The translations under genes and the position numbers were made by a program. Under the pieces are notes generated by a model, which was not told the origin of the DNA, searched no databases, and saw nothing but the letters and a program-made list of their open reading frames with translations. Positions 34,768 through 45,640 of a DNA stretch of 64,000 bases are shown here, piece by piece; positions within the stretch are counted from its first letter, which is position 1, and each line of letters opens with the position of its first letter. This stretch comes from Unio delphinus (Eukaryota > Mollusca > Bivalvia > Unionida > Unionidae). The stretch covers positions 317,501-381,500 of the forward strand of contig JAQISU010000251.1 of NCBI GenBank assembly GCA_029339505.1, in the 5' to 3' direction.

Positions 34768-35187
34768 TTATGATCTCAAAAACATACTAATTTGTAAAAC
34801 CTCACCTCGTAAATCAATCAAATTATTATATTGGTCAGTGGGTTTGAAATTAATTCTTGTTAACGAATTATTATGACAACGCATATAAACTGGAGTAGCT
34901 GGATCCTCAATTATTAGAAATCCGGGTGGAGCTGTTGTTGTAAATGAATATAAAATATATCTTTGCTGAGCTTGATTTGATCGTTCAAGATTTATTCGAT
35001 AGCTTCCTTCGATAACATCACATACTAAATTCAATGCAATCACCGAGGATATATTCACATTTTGAGGAGCGATATGTCTAACACCGCTGTCAGGGTCATT
35101 ATTATGTCTGAGGATTTTTGTTTGTGATTTCCATTTGGCGAGTATCAGAGAAACGTTTTCTTGAATAAGATCATTAACAGACTTTTT
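34768..35187 (-). pseudogene. Structural-block protein 1 (jelly-roll-like C-terminal part)
   Basis: The frame reads to a stop at 34,768 and can be followed up to about 35,187 without an ATG. The C-terminus NNLIDLRGEVLQISMFLRS and the VCDVIEGSYRINLERSN region have the alternating hydrophobic pattern of beta proteins. I recall a widespread family in invertebrate genomes with similar ends, usually fused to the kind of sequence seen in the 35,633-36,184 gene, but I cannot name it. A capsid or penton-associated role is inferred from its place next to the structural genes. Confidence 0.5.
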
Positions 35188-35191
35188 TTAG

Positions 35192-35548
35192 TTAATTTGC
35201 GTTAAATCCAATAAACTTGAAATCGGGTAAATCAGCCTCTGTTATATTGCAACCGGTTAGGAATTTTGGTTTATCCCCGTTCTTGTCATTAATTATTATC
35301 TGAACGATTTGTGTGTTGATATATTCCATGTCGGATACAAGCTGATTTAATATCTCAACATATTTTATGATTTCGTTGCGTGAACTCGTTATATCAGAGA
35401 AATGCTCCAGGAAACGCTGTCGTAGTCGTTCCAATTGTGTATTATGTATTTGATTAATCTCCTTCAGATACTCAATGACATTATTTAGAGTGAATACAAC
35501 GGCAATGGATGAATTAGGCGTTTTCTCAAAACTAAATTCCCATTGCAT
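35192..35548 (-). CDS. Structural-block protein 2, coiled coil
   Basis: A 118-residue frame starts at ATG 35,548. It is rich in Glu, Asn, Gln and hydrophobic heptads (EINQIHNTQLERLRQRFLEH), which predicts a coiled coil. No family is recognised. No stop is present inside, so it is one of the few intact frames in the element. Confidence 0.5.
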   Translation of the reverse strand: MQWEFSFEKTPNSSIAVVFTLNNVIEYLKEINQIHNTQLERLRQRFLEHFSDITSSRNEIIKYVEILNQLVSDMEYINTQIVQIIINDKNGDKPKFLTGCNITEADLPDFKFIGFNAN

Positions 35549-35632
35549 GGTATTTCTATCGATAAATGTGAATCAATCTGTTAATTTTGCATTTTTTATA
35601 CTGCATAAATAATTTCGATATGATAGGTTGAT

Positions 35633-36184
35633 TTAATGATATGATTTTACATCTGTGACATAATTGGATTTTTTAGATTCTGGTATTTGATAAGATGTCC
35701 GAGTTGGACTTTCAGGCCATACTAACACGGTTCTAATTGAGCTCTGATAGATATCTACGACATAACTGGGTGAGTTTATCGCGATGGCAGATGATAGCGT
35801 TGGCTCATGAACCGTTATAGCGATTTTCGATTCTGGTGTTCCAGTAATGGATTTTATTCTACGATGTAATTCATTATTGATTTGTTCAATTTGGTAGGAC
35901 CCAGATGGTAACGAGACAACATTCCAGTCTGGTATTCCGTCTTCACAAATCTTATTTGCAAACATCAAGGAATTATTCGGTTGTTGACCACCAAACGCTA
36001 CCGACCTAAAGTTAGGCCAACTGTGATACACCCGTAGTTTCGCTAACGCTATCTCCGTAACGGGAATCGGAGTAGGGAAATTCACACTGAATTCAGGATT
36101 CGTTGAAGTTATTAATATCATGCTTCTCTTCACCGGGTTTGTGTTTTTTGCTATTCGATTAAGTAGTTCCTGCTGTGTCGTCAT
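35633..36184 (-). CDS. Structural-block protein 3, virion-type protein
   Basis: An intact 183-residue frame starts at ATG 36,184. The N-terminal part has FSVNFPTPIPVTEIALAKL, then WNVVSLPSGSYQIEQINNEL, a pattern I associate with uncharacterised virion-like proteins of Polinton-related elements. It lacks a signal peptide and membrane segments. A role in the capsid vertex or attachment is only inference. Confidence 0.55.
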   Translation of the reverse strand: MTTQQELLNRIAKNTNPVKRSMILITSTNPEFSVNFPTPIPVTEIALAKLRVYHSWPNFRSVAFGGQQPNNSLMFANKICEDGIPDWNVVSLPSGSYQIEQINNELHRRIKSITGTPESKIAITVHEPTLSSAIAINSPSYVVDIYQSSIRTVLVWPESPTRTSYQIPESKKSNYVTDVKSYH

Positions 36185-36185
36185 T

Positions 36186-36610
36186 GTTATTATTATTATC
36201 CCGCTCTAATTTCGACATCGCGGAATCATAAACACGTAGTATCTCTGAGAACTCATCATCTGATATTAATGTTTCATCGAGTGACGATGATATCATTGAA
36301 GATAACTGCGAATACGCGGTTGACACAGTATGGAATTTAATTATGTAATCTTGCAGTTTACGCTGGCTGCATGATGATATTTTTTTGTTATTATTGAAAT
36401 AATCTCCGCGATTCCTGTCACCGCGGAAAGTATAATACCAGCTCCGGTGATTCCACCACTCACAGAGTACACAGTAACATCAACTGCGGTGATTCTTCGT
36501 CGGTATTTTTTTATTTTCATCTGGTACTCCTCAGTGAGGGTTTTGAGTTTAGTTTGAAATTCTCTGACCTGATCATAGTGATATTGCGATGATGAAATCG
36601 GTGATGACAT
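36186..36610 (-). pseudogene. Structural-block protein 4, membrane protein
   Basis: From ATG 36,610 a basic coiled N-terminal part is followed by a hydrophobic Gly-rich segment (VYSVSGGITGAGIILSAVTG) that could span a membrane. After a frameshift near 36,385 the other frame continues in a coiled-coil, acidic C-terminal part to about 36,186. A membrane or virion spike anchor is possible. The plan of Gly-rich hydrophobic core plus charged C-terminus is typical of a family seen near such capsid genes. Confidence 0.5.
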
Positions 36611-36634
36611 TTTATTTTCAAATCATTTACGATT

Positions 36635-36976
36635 TCAATTAAATTGTTTACTCAAATCTTCTACGAATTCTACATACCATGTTACTGAAGCCCTAGCTAG
36701 TTTATTATCAGTGGATTCTATCGTGAACTGTTCATTTGTGTCTTTGGTGATGATCGTTGAAATCATATTGTTGACCCCAGATGAACTCGACGATGATATA
36801 TTAAACTGAGTCAGTGACACTAGTGTTAATCGATAAATACCCTTGACGGTCGCGGCGATATCTAACTTGTTGTTTGTAGGCGTCCACGCAAATGATCCCC
36901 ATTGAATCACGTACATGTTATTTATGATATTTGTTTTTTCGTGAGGGATTTTTATTTTTTCAATTTTTTCTATCAT
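36635..36976 (-). CDS. Structural-block protein 5, unknown
   Basis: An intact 113-residue frame starts at ATG 36,976 (MIEKIEKIKIPHEKT). It has alternating beta-type segments (YRLTLVSLTQFNISSSSSSG) and the end WYVEFVEDLSKQFN. No family is recognised. It lies 48 bp from the next structural gene, so one transcript is likely. Confidence 0.45.
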   Translation of the reverse strand: MIEKIEKIKIPHEKTNIINNMYVIQWGSFAWTPTNNKLDIAATVKGIYRLTLVSLTQFNISSSSSSGVNNMISTIITKDTNEQFTIESTDNKLARASVTWYVEFVEDLSKQFN

Positions 36977-37024
36977 TCTCGGTAGATCGTCCCTGATGAC
37001 ATCGTTTGTCGTTTTAATATCATC

Positions 37025-37715
37025 TCAAACAACTTCCATTCGCCGATTAATCGCTGTTATTTCATCGAGTTTTGTGATAATATCATTGAGATCCATTTTA
37101 ACATCATCGAGTTTAACATTTTTTTTACCAAAAAATTTATCAATGGAGTCATCGGTCCTGTTAAAGTTTTTACGTAACGTACCAAATTGAGATACATGAG
37201 TGTAATATTCTGATCGCAGTTTTATCAAATTATCCATGGAGGTTTTTATCTCCGTGAGCTTCGGTGTGGTCACCGGGGGATTTCCAAAGAAATCCAATAA
37301 CGGCTTGTCCATATTGTCAATTATACTTCTTTGTAATCTGGAAAACTGATCGAATTTTGTTATATGGTCGTCATATTTATCGCGTAGTTTTTTTTAATGG
37401 TTCTAAATTGTTAATTCTGTCCACGAAAGTTGACATGAGGACACCCGGTTTGAGTTTACCCTGATCGGAAAACAACGCTATACTATCCTCTACTGCGTTG
37501 CGTTGTTTAACTAAAATATCATACAGGGAAACATTACTCGTTTTCAATTTGCCCTGACGATCTTGAAATACAGCTATTTCACCAGGATCAACACTTGCTA
37601 GGTTCAACATCTCAGCTATTTCGTCTTCAATTATCTTTTTTACACCACCGGTTGCAGTTATTTCCGTGGTGGGTTTTCTCAGCGCTGATAAAGATGGTCC
37701 CCAAATATCAACCAT
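37025..37715 (-). pseudogene. Structural-block protein 6, coiled coil
   Basis: The gene opens at ATG 37,715 (MVDIWGPSLSALRKP) and changes frame in a T run near 37,385, after which the second part runs to 37,025. It is helical and charged, about 230 residues in all. The segment EMLNLASVDPGEIAVFQDRQ is conserved in copy C at 61,566-61,928, which supports a real gene. The function is unknown. It lies directly downstream of the protease gene. Confidence 0.6.
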
Positions 37716-37726
37716 GTTATTTTATA

Positions 37727-38143
37727 TTACTTTCTCTCTCTCTCTAAAAAGCGATTACTCGTGTATTCATTTACGACCCGATGAGACGGTTTTCCAGATG
37801 ATGTAATTGAGTGAATGACATTTAATACTTCGTTGCCGCATATTGGTGAGTCATTCATTTGTTGTGTTGGTAGCGTTGAGTACCAACGATGAGTGTTTAA
37901 GTGGTTTATATAACGCATAAATTCCCTCGGCGGAGCTAACCCATACGAATCGAAATAAACGATAACACGCTTATCAATCACGTATGCAACCCAGTGGGTT
38001 TCAGGTCCGCTGCTGTTATCAAGATTGATGATACCGGTTTCAGCGTTGTTTCGTTGTGACGGCAACTGATCTTTGATAAAGACACCTCTGAAGTTTTTAA
38101 TCGCTAGCTTTTTTAGCAGCATCGAGTAAATCTAAATTTGACA
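37727..38143 (-). pseudogene. Adenovirus-type cysteine protease (adenain-like), copy B
   Basis: The catalytic order of adenain is visible: His in GPETHWVAYVI (about 37,985), an acidic residue in IVYFDSYG (about 37,945), Gln in LPTQQ (about 37,860) and Cys in SPICGNEVL (about 37,835). The first codons (from about 38,143) are in a different frame from the rest, so one base is lost or gained near 38,100. The enzyme would mature capsid proteins. It is a hallmark gene of Polintons, adintoviruses and adenoviruses. Copy C has a related gene at 62,000-62,384. Confidence 0.83.
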
Positions 38144-39725
38144 TTGGAACTATTGTATTCGAGGATAGGACCACGAAGCACATTAGCTCTAAAGTGTATA
38201 TCAACCACTGATTGTCCTGTTAAATCAAGATGTTCCAACGAAAAGTAATAAATCGAATAATGTTCCTTAAAATCATGTTGTGATATTTGTAGACCAGTAT
38301 CAAGATTTTGATCGCGTCCCATATATGACAACAGACGATGATAAACTCGTGCAATATGGTTTTGATCGTAATTAAGTTGTATATGCTCGGATGGTTCTTG
38401 CTGGCCATTTATTCTCAGCGAGACATCTGTAAAACCTAATCGATCAAATATCATATGGCTGAAGCGTTGATCGCCAACTCTCGTGTTATCCTGCAACGCA
38501 ATAAATATATGACGCGGAGCTGAAACACCTTTTTGTGATGCTAGGTTCCATGTAGATATGCCGTTAATGGTTGATTACTTAACATCTGTTGTTGTTGTTT
38601 GCCAACTTAGCAATGATTTTCCTCCTGTATCCATAAATGATATTAATCGTTGTTCTTCGGCGAGTACTGGAGTCATTACTGGCATCCACAATGATAGTTT
38701 TTGATAGTTTTGTTAAAATGACTTTACCGGCATCAGCATCTGGATGTGCAACATCCGCTGGAATCCTCCAAATTGCGTCATTGTCATAACCCTTTCTCAC
38801 GAATACTACTGTATGCTTTGCTCCATAAATAACTTTTCTAACATTTCTGCAGAATCCAAATATATGATGTAGTGGAATCGCGCATGAAAATGATCTACGC
38901 GTTCCTTCCAACATTGACATGCATGTTGCAGCTCCTATATTGAAATTGGGATCCTTGTTTATAATCATATTCTCAACATTAGCATCAGCAGTACGATCAT
39001 TAATCTTTAGTCGTCCTACAACAAATTGATTTTTTCTAGCAGTATTGTTACCATCCTTTGTAAACATCATTGAAGGGCCTGCCGATCTTGTATAATCGTC
39101 AGAATATCTTGCCAACCCTATAATTGTTGTAGCTACATCAGCATCACGTTCTATAGACTCAATCTCTCTTCCATCATTGAGATATATTGCACTTTCAAAT
39201 AACGCCATGATACTATTATTGACAAAACCGACTTGAGCATCAACTGGTATCATGAACTTGAAATTCAATTCTTGATCGAATATTTGGTTGTACTGCGTTA
39301 TAATAATAAAATTGATAATCGTGTACGGAAACATTCTTGAGCACTGGGGCGTCCATATCAAACGCTGCATCAGGTGACCGTTTGAACATTTTATTATATA
39401 TTCGTTGATCTAAATCATCGACGTCGAGCACGTCGTGGTTTATTAAGCAACTTCCCGCTATCATATTTGCAATATCGTTTTGGTTGCTGGCTGCCAATGA
39501 TGGAGTTGTCAACGAAGTTGTCAGTGATGCTAATTTCTGATCCACTGCGACATTTATTATTTTACTAACACTTGCAGGCATTACTTCCGTAGATGGTGAC
39601 GGCAGTGATGAATCACCGGTGGTTTTCTTCGCCGCTGAACTAACGCTGTTTATCCTTCGCGGCGGAAAATGCTTTCCCGGTAGCATCCCCAACAGCACTA
39701 ATACCCTTATCACGAATAACATCAA
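38113..39725 (-). pseudogene. Major-capsid-like protein (double jelly-roll type), copy B
   Basis: Three successive minus frames (39,725-39,240, 39,370-38,579, 38,579-38,113) make up one protein of about 530 residues. The N-terminal jelly-roll signature is VGFVNNSIMALFESAIYLN (about 39,170-39,230), the middle has HHIFGFCRNVRKVIYGAKHT (about 38,810-38,880), and the C-terminal part has DRLGFTDVSLRING and SVVDIHFRANVLRG. This pattern fits the double jelly-roll capsid proteins of Polinton-like viruses. Assignment rests on pattern memory and position, not a search. Frameshifts near 39,300 and 38,690 and a stop near 38,580 break it. The extreme C-terminus runs into the protease gene. Confidence 0.65.
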
Positions 39726-39844
39726 TGGCTTTCATCGATAATTGTTTTGCTAGCGGTGCTACTTTTGGAGCCATTCTTGAAAATAACCCTGCAATGGTAT
39801 CATCGAGACCATCACCATAGTACGCGCTTTAAACTTGCAAACAT
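39640..39844 (-). pseudogene. Small minor-capsid-like protein
   Basis: A minus frame of about 65 codons with YYGDGLDDTIAGLFSRMAP and later KGISAVGDATGKAFSAAKDK ends at TAG 39,640. The Gly-rich start and amphipathic helix resemble the small minor capsid proteins next to capsid genes in Polinton-like elements. One base is off after the ATG at 39,844. Identity is inferred. Confidence 0.45.
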
Positions 39845-39949
39845 GAATTTACTACATAGACGCTGGTTGGTTTATCGTTGTTGTAGTGTATTATCATTCT
39901 TATTTAAATGAGATTTATCTAATGCGGGGATGAAAAATCCTTTGGATGC

Positions 39950-40408
39950 TCAGTCACTATGATAACCATGATAAAAATCCGTAGGATTTTCAACTAACTC
40001 ATCAATGAAATCTCGATATGTTTCAATGACCATGATACCGCCTTGAAGTAACCGCGTGCAGATATCAGCTGCTTCATTAATTATTTCCGGTGAGTTATTT
40101 CCAGCTCGTTTCCCTCCGATGAGAACTTCTAATCGCGCTATATCACTGAGAATATTACCAGGACAACTAACTAGACCACTACCTGATACCCCACTTGAAT
40201 ATCCACTAGCGAATGTTTCAGTTGTACCAGTTGCACCTTTTTTAGAATCAACTTCTGATATTTGCTGGGTGGATTGGGATACAAAAGGCGAAACTGGTAT
40301 CGGTGGGTTTTCTATTTTAGATATCAACCTTTCAAGTTTCTCAAATTCTTTATCATTGTGTGGTAGTTGAGACTTACGATTTTTGCCAAATATAGTTTTG
40401 TTCACCAA
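39950..40408 (-). CDS. Structural-block protein 9, unknown
   Basis: An intact 152-residue frame from 40,408 starts MVNKTIFGKNRKSQLPH. It has a Ser/Gly-rich middle (SGYSSGVSGSGLVSCPG) and a helical end. No family is recognised. It may be the C-terminal part of the gene above it at 40,413-41,062, as the two meet without a gap. Confidence 0.45.
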   Translation of the reverse strand: MVNKTIFGKNRKSQLPHNDKEFEKLERLISKIENPPIPVSPFVSQSTQQISEVDSKKGATGTTETFASGYSSGVSGSGLVSCPGNILSDIARLEVLIGGKRAGNNSPEIINEAADICTRLLQGGIMVIETYRDFIDELVENPTDFYHGYHSD

Positions 40409-40412
40409 GTCT

Positions 40413-41062
40413 CCCTAGTAGTTATAGCGTCTTCACATCCTTCATTCATATATTGTTCTTGCTGACGCTTTGGAAATGAATCGACGATAAATCGAGCAAA
40501 TTCTTTATCAATCTTAAATTTGGTAATATCATTTATCGCATCGCTTTTAAATATCTTTTTAGGGTCAAGATTTCTTCGTTGTGTTTTACCCTTTTGTTCT
40601 TCTTGTACTTCTTTTCTTCCAATAGCGCCTTGTTGATCTTCTGGTTCAGGTGGTGCGCTAACATCAATACCACCTAGTCGTTGAACTTCTTCTCGAAGTT
40701 GTCGTTCTTGTTGTTCTTGTTGTTGTACAGCAGTTACTATATCACCAGGAAGTGTTTCTAAAGTTTTTTTTTGTTTGTTTAGATCTTTCTGCTATTTTTT
40801 CAAGCACACCAAGAAGAGGTGTCTTTTTTCTTTTCCCCTCCTCAGGGACATCTCCCCATAAAGCTCTTTCAGTGGCTGATTTTACATCTTTGGTAACGCT
40901 GGTTATAGGCCGAAACAATTGTTCAGTTCCTTCTGTAAAGCCAGTCTGAAAACTCTGTCTATCTTGTAGTTTTCCCCGTACAGAGTCGCGTACATGGAGG
41001 AACGTCTTAATAGCGGTCAATCTTTCTCTCGCTAATCTAGTCGTTAATGATTCATTTACCAT
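40413..41062 (-). pseudogene. Structural-block protein 10, Gln/Glu-rich
   Basis: ATG 41,062 opens a charged frame with QTGFTEGTEQLFRPITSVTK. A frameshift in an A/T run near 40,770 leads to a frame rich in Gln and Glu (QQQEQQERQLREEVQRLGG) that reads on to about 40,413. It is the first gene of the structural block and follows the 1.7-kb spacer. No function is recognised. Confidence 0.5.
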
Positions 41063-42780
41063 TATTGAAACAGTAAATCAATTTCCAATTAATGTATACG
41101 ATTTAAACCCCACCCCGAATTTCACTAATAACTTCCTTATAGTATAGAATTTCAAAGCCGAGTCACCTTTACAATTTTGTTCTAGTTGAACGCACACATG
41201 TTACCTGTCCATTGTAATACCTGTTAAACAGGTATTTATACATGTAGATGTAGTGTGAACAAGACACGCTATACACGCTTAGTATACTCAGGACAGGATA
41301 AAATGGCGAACATAGAAAATGTTTCAAGTGAGATTTCGAAGGAAAATTTTCGTTATGTTGGATCATCATTTTTATACTCTTGATTTTTGTATTGAGTGTG
41401 CGTTTTAATTCGTACTCTTGTCCCAGTTGTCTTCTGACTCTTTCTACAAGAGTGTATAGCGGCACAAATTTGCTGACATTGTCACACGATACAAGGGACT
41501 CAAGGATAGAATTATGAATTCGCTTAACAAAGGCATATTTTTTCGGTAATACGTATTTGTCATTAATAGCGCTGAATTCTATATCTTCAAAACTGAAGTA
41601 ATTTGATCACAATTTCAATTATTTGATAATTGAAACCCATGACTTTCAATTTTGAAATTTCGGTTATGATTTCATTCATATCTTCAGATTTCATTATTAT
41701 ATATAGTAAAAATTATTTCTAATACGCGTTGATATATTTTTCAAAAATAAACAGAAATCATGATGAGCGGTTATCATTCATTAGGTCCCTTATTAGACCT
41801 TTGTGTCTTTCATAGGGTTCTTTCATTGAGAGTATTTTTCTCTGTTGATTATAATCAGAGATTTACTTTGAAGTTGTTCACTTTGAATCTCTTTTTGAGA
41901 TTTCCCTCTTTGACCCTATGACCGTTTCTTTTAGCCGATAATTCATTCTGAACTATTCTACGGGGTTACCTAATGTGACGGAAAGCTTTTTGCATCCATT
42001 GTTTCTGTTTATTTTGACGTCCATAGTCATACCACAAGGCATATTCCCCAATAAGATATCTAATTCGTCAAAAAACGGATTAGAAATCTAAGAAGATATT
42101 CTTAGGGGATGGGCGTCATATAGAAGACCCCACAAGACAATACAACAATAGATTATATAATGAATGGATGATATATACAATGGAGACAGCACAACAATAG
42201 ATTATAGAATGAATGAATAAATGAATGATGCACAATGGTATATACAATGGAGACAATACAACACAAAATGGATGATAAATGACAATGGATGACGAGCTAT
42301 CCTACACTCAAGTGTAAAACCAAACCTACAAAATCAACCTGGTTTGAAAGAAACACATTCACACCGCGTGACGGTGTGGTTTGGTTTCGTATCTTGAGCT
42401 TCGCTTAAAAGCCCAATTATATAGAGAGAAATTTCGCTTATATATGTAACTAATACCAATTGGCGGAAATTAATAAAGAAAGAATACTAATTACTGACAC
42501 ATTGAAGCAACACCAAATACTTAAATAGGAAACACTAAAAAAAAGAATACAATTGTTTGTAAACACCTCGTATTTGATCCGCTGAGAATCGTGTTTGTTT
42601 AAATCAACCAATCAGAAATCAGATGACACAGCGTTTCAAAAAATCTATTGAGATTACCTCTCTTTGCTAAGCAGACATTCCCATACGAGTTATTTCCCTT
42701 AGTGTTATATACACATAGTGCAAAATACATATAGTCAAATATATGAAAATTTAATTTTGTTCTTAAAACGCTTTGAAAAA
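41063..42780. other. Gene-free spacer of copy B with stem-loops
   Basis: No gene is recognised. It holds a palindrome AATACCTGTTAAACAGGTAT at 41,216-41,236, two adjacent hairpins at 42,059-42,084 and 42,088-42,105, a CACACC-GGTGTG hairpin at 42,359-42,378, and loose repeats of ATATACAATGGAGACA at 42,170-42,260. It may hold control sequences or be a later insertion. Confidence 0.6.
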
Positions 42781-43151
42781 GAAGATCGATATACCCCTTC
42801 TGCAAAATATCGTACTGAGGGTATACAAATATCAAAATATCTACCCGCTTTATTCATAGATTGAAATACTATTTCTGTATTAGTTGCTGTATTAACTGAT
42901 TTTACAGGTCTCTTCCGAATCGACTTAATTCAATTTATGTGATCAATAACAAAACCATCCTTGATCAATCCATGGAAACACTCGTATGCGATTCTGTGAT
43001 TTAGACGTATTTTCCCCCAGCTTCAAACACCAAATACCCATACCATTGTCCCACCCTAGTGGGTTCTTCAGTCTACGGTGTCTGACAATATACCATCAAG
43101 GGACGCTTCGTAGCTGGTGATCACTGGGTGCGGTTGAAATTCTTGGTTCAT
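42780..43151 (-). pseudogene. HNH (HNH_3-like) protein, copy B
   Basis: Read on minus from ATG 43,151. It contains HGLIKDGFVIDHIN, so the His lost in copy A is kept here, and later QSMNKAGRYFDICIPSV. Several stops break it. Similarity with copy A ends at about 42,785, after which unrelated AT-rich DNA follows. Confidence 0.6.
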
Positions 43152-43179
43152 TTATATATAATACTATTTGTCTAATTTA

Positions 43180-43473
43180 TTATTTGGCTGAAGTATTACT
43201 TTGGAATCTATGAATATAATGTTGAGGTGTTCTTATGATTTTGTCATTGATGCTGTCAGGGATGGAGTTTTTGATTCTCTCATCATAATAGCGCTTCAAC
43301 TCTCTATACCGCTTACCACCACAACCGAGACACAACTGCGATTTCCCTCTCAACCCTACCCCATATATTAGGCAAGGTAAGGGCCCATAATTCCCGTTAC
43401 GAAAACTTTGCATATGATACCTACATAATTCATTTCTACATGATTTGTTACATGGGGTTACTGATCCAATCAT
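43180..43473 (-). CDS. Small Cys-rich zinc-binding protein, copy B
   Basis: An open frame of 97 residues starts at ATG 43,473 and shares MIGSVTPCNKSCRNELC and LCLGCGGKRYRELKRYY with copy A. It has no internal stop, though one CxxC pair is altered (CLIYG against CIRCG). It is divergent from the polymerase gene over a 63-bp gap. Function is unknown; nucleic acid binding is likely from the zinc pattern and the basic stretch. Confidence 0.62.
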   Translation of the reverse strand: MIGSVTPCNKSCRNELCRYHMQSFRNGNYGPLPCLIYGVGLRGKSQLCLGCGGKRYRELKRYYDERIKNSIPDSINDKIIRTPQHYIHRFQSNTSAK

Positions 43474-43536
43474 GAGCCATTTGCAATGAATCGTTATATA
43501 TAAATTCTTTATTTAAATACTTGTTTTAATTATAGC
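43474..43536. promoter_or_regulatory. 63-bp divergent promoter, copy B
   Basis: Same length as in copy A and with the same TATTTAAATA element, between the Cys-rich protein and the polymerase. Confidence 0.55.
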
Positions 43537-45640
43537 ATGGAGGAGTTCGAGAGATTATCGAAAATGCGCCATGGAGAAATGCTAAATTCAATCTCGATAG
43601 AGTCTCCATAGCACCAAAAAGATCTAAAAGGTGATAGAACCATGTTGGATAAAATCCTTGATTGTTTTAATGAATTCAAGAGTGATGGAGCATCTCACTG
43701 TTGGTCAACATTTCGAATTGATGGTAGCGTTGATGCTACCATGAACGACGAAAAAGAAGCAATGATAATCTCACATCTTGGGCAAAAAAGGTATTTCTTT
43801 AGAGTGAAATTCATTATCCGTTCGGAAAACGGAGATTGGATTATCAGGGATAAATATGACCCCATCTTGAAGGATGAAAAACTGTCACTGTGAGTCATGA
43901 TTCCAAACCAGGAATTCTGACTGGAATTGACAAACCATACTACGAGAGATCTTATCCGTTACAGCAGTTGTTGGGGGGGGGGGGGCATTTTTATTAAATG
44001 ATAAACCGAGAATTGAAAAACTAAAACCAATGAAACTGTCAATAATAAATTGTGTAGCAGAACGAATAATACAACACTTCACAAATGCGTAGCGTGGAAA
44101 CAAATTGACTGATCTAAGACGCAAAAAATAAATGAATGAGGATTAACAGTTAGGAAGAACGGAGCAACAATTCAAGATATAGCCAAATTAAAAACATCAT
44201 TACGATTCCCAATAACGGTAGCGACGATAACCGGAGAAGTATTGCACGAATCTAAATATCAATCACAAGGAGCTCCAATTAAAATTATTGACCATAACGA
44301 ACACGCATGGACACCTGCAACAAAAAAATTTCCGGGGGATAGAACAATAAAATATCTACCCGCGTAGTGTTTCTTTGAGGAAAAACTATTTGATTTTATT
44401 TACCAGCTGAGCAAAAACGGTCCTGTGTCAGTGTGGTTACTTCATAGTTTTGAAGACGATGTGGGCAGATTCGATCAATTTGTAAGACCCAATGTCGAAT
44501 TATACCGCACTGAAGTCGTACACAATGAAATGAAAAAAATAGCTAGTAGTTTTTCAACTGAACACGGCGAACAATTATTAACAAATTGTTTTACAATTCC
44601 TTCTGTTGCAGCTCACTTCGCGAGATAGAAAAACACGTGGAAACCAACAAGAGTTGAATTCCTATCAGATATCAAATCAAGTATCATTGAACATAACCAT
44701 GGAGGATTATGGAATACAAATTATGACCGTGAAAATATTATTTCAGTTAGTATGGTTGCGTGTTATCGCGAGAGTTTTCTTGGGTATGGAGAAGCCGCTG
44801 AGTACTTCAAGCGATTTGGACATCCCACACATGAGATGACCCGTGCGGCTATTAATGGACCACTACCTGATTTTGATTTAACGGGATTCGCTCGTGTGGT
44901 ATCATTTGAATTGGCTACAGGACTTCATCCTTGCAGTTATGTTTGGATTGGTAGACACATGTCTGAAAAACACTGGATGCCGATAGAGCTATTACAATAT
45001 ATGATTGATTGTAGCATGATGATATCGTTGATTGTCAGTGAAGCTATTATATTATATTGAGCGCAGACTGAGGTTTGGTTACCACAACCCGATAGTCTAG
45101 ATTGTATAATCAGCGAAAACAAAAATCAATTTCCCGATCATGACGAAGAAGATATCTTGAAATGGCCCAAACAGCTATTTGAAGTCAGAAATAGACAAAC
45201 AAAAGATCTTGGTAGAAGAATAATTGGTAAATTCACTAAGGGTGGCAAATACGACAATAACCGGTATTCTTCATGAATGATTATGGATAGCGTTGAATAC
45301 GATTTTATAATAGCGGATGTAACATCTAAGGGTGTATATGTCGATCGTAAAGACGCTTTCTTCTCCGATGGAGCCAAATTGGGTACAATTGTTACTTCCA
45401 ACGATGTATACAGTCTTCAGTATACACATCTGAGGGCATATATGCTGGCTTATGCTTCTATTACTCTATTTTCGATGATAAATAGATCTCCTGACACCGC
45501 AGTTAGAGTCGCCACTGATTCATTTTATATAGACACGGAACACAACGAAGCAGAGGCTAAATTTACTAATTGTGACGAGAGTTGGGGATCATGGAGAATT
45601 AAGCGGGAAATACTGCGTGACTATTAAAAATTAGCAGATG
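43537..45640 (+). pseudogene. B-family DNA polymerase (protein-primed type), copy B
   Basis: It starts at ATG 43,537 (MEEFERLSK). From about 44,370 one frame holds the palm: motif A as ISVSMVACYRESF (44,740-44,780), where the catalytic Asp has become Ser; a motif-B-like GRRIIGKFTKGG (about 45,212-45,247); and motif C VRVATDSFYID (about 45,505-45,540). Stops lie at about 44,626, 45,058, 45,274 and 45,625, but no frameshift occurs from 44,425 to the helicase. N-terminal parts are more broken. It would copy the element DNA from a protein primer. Confidence 0.82.
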
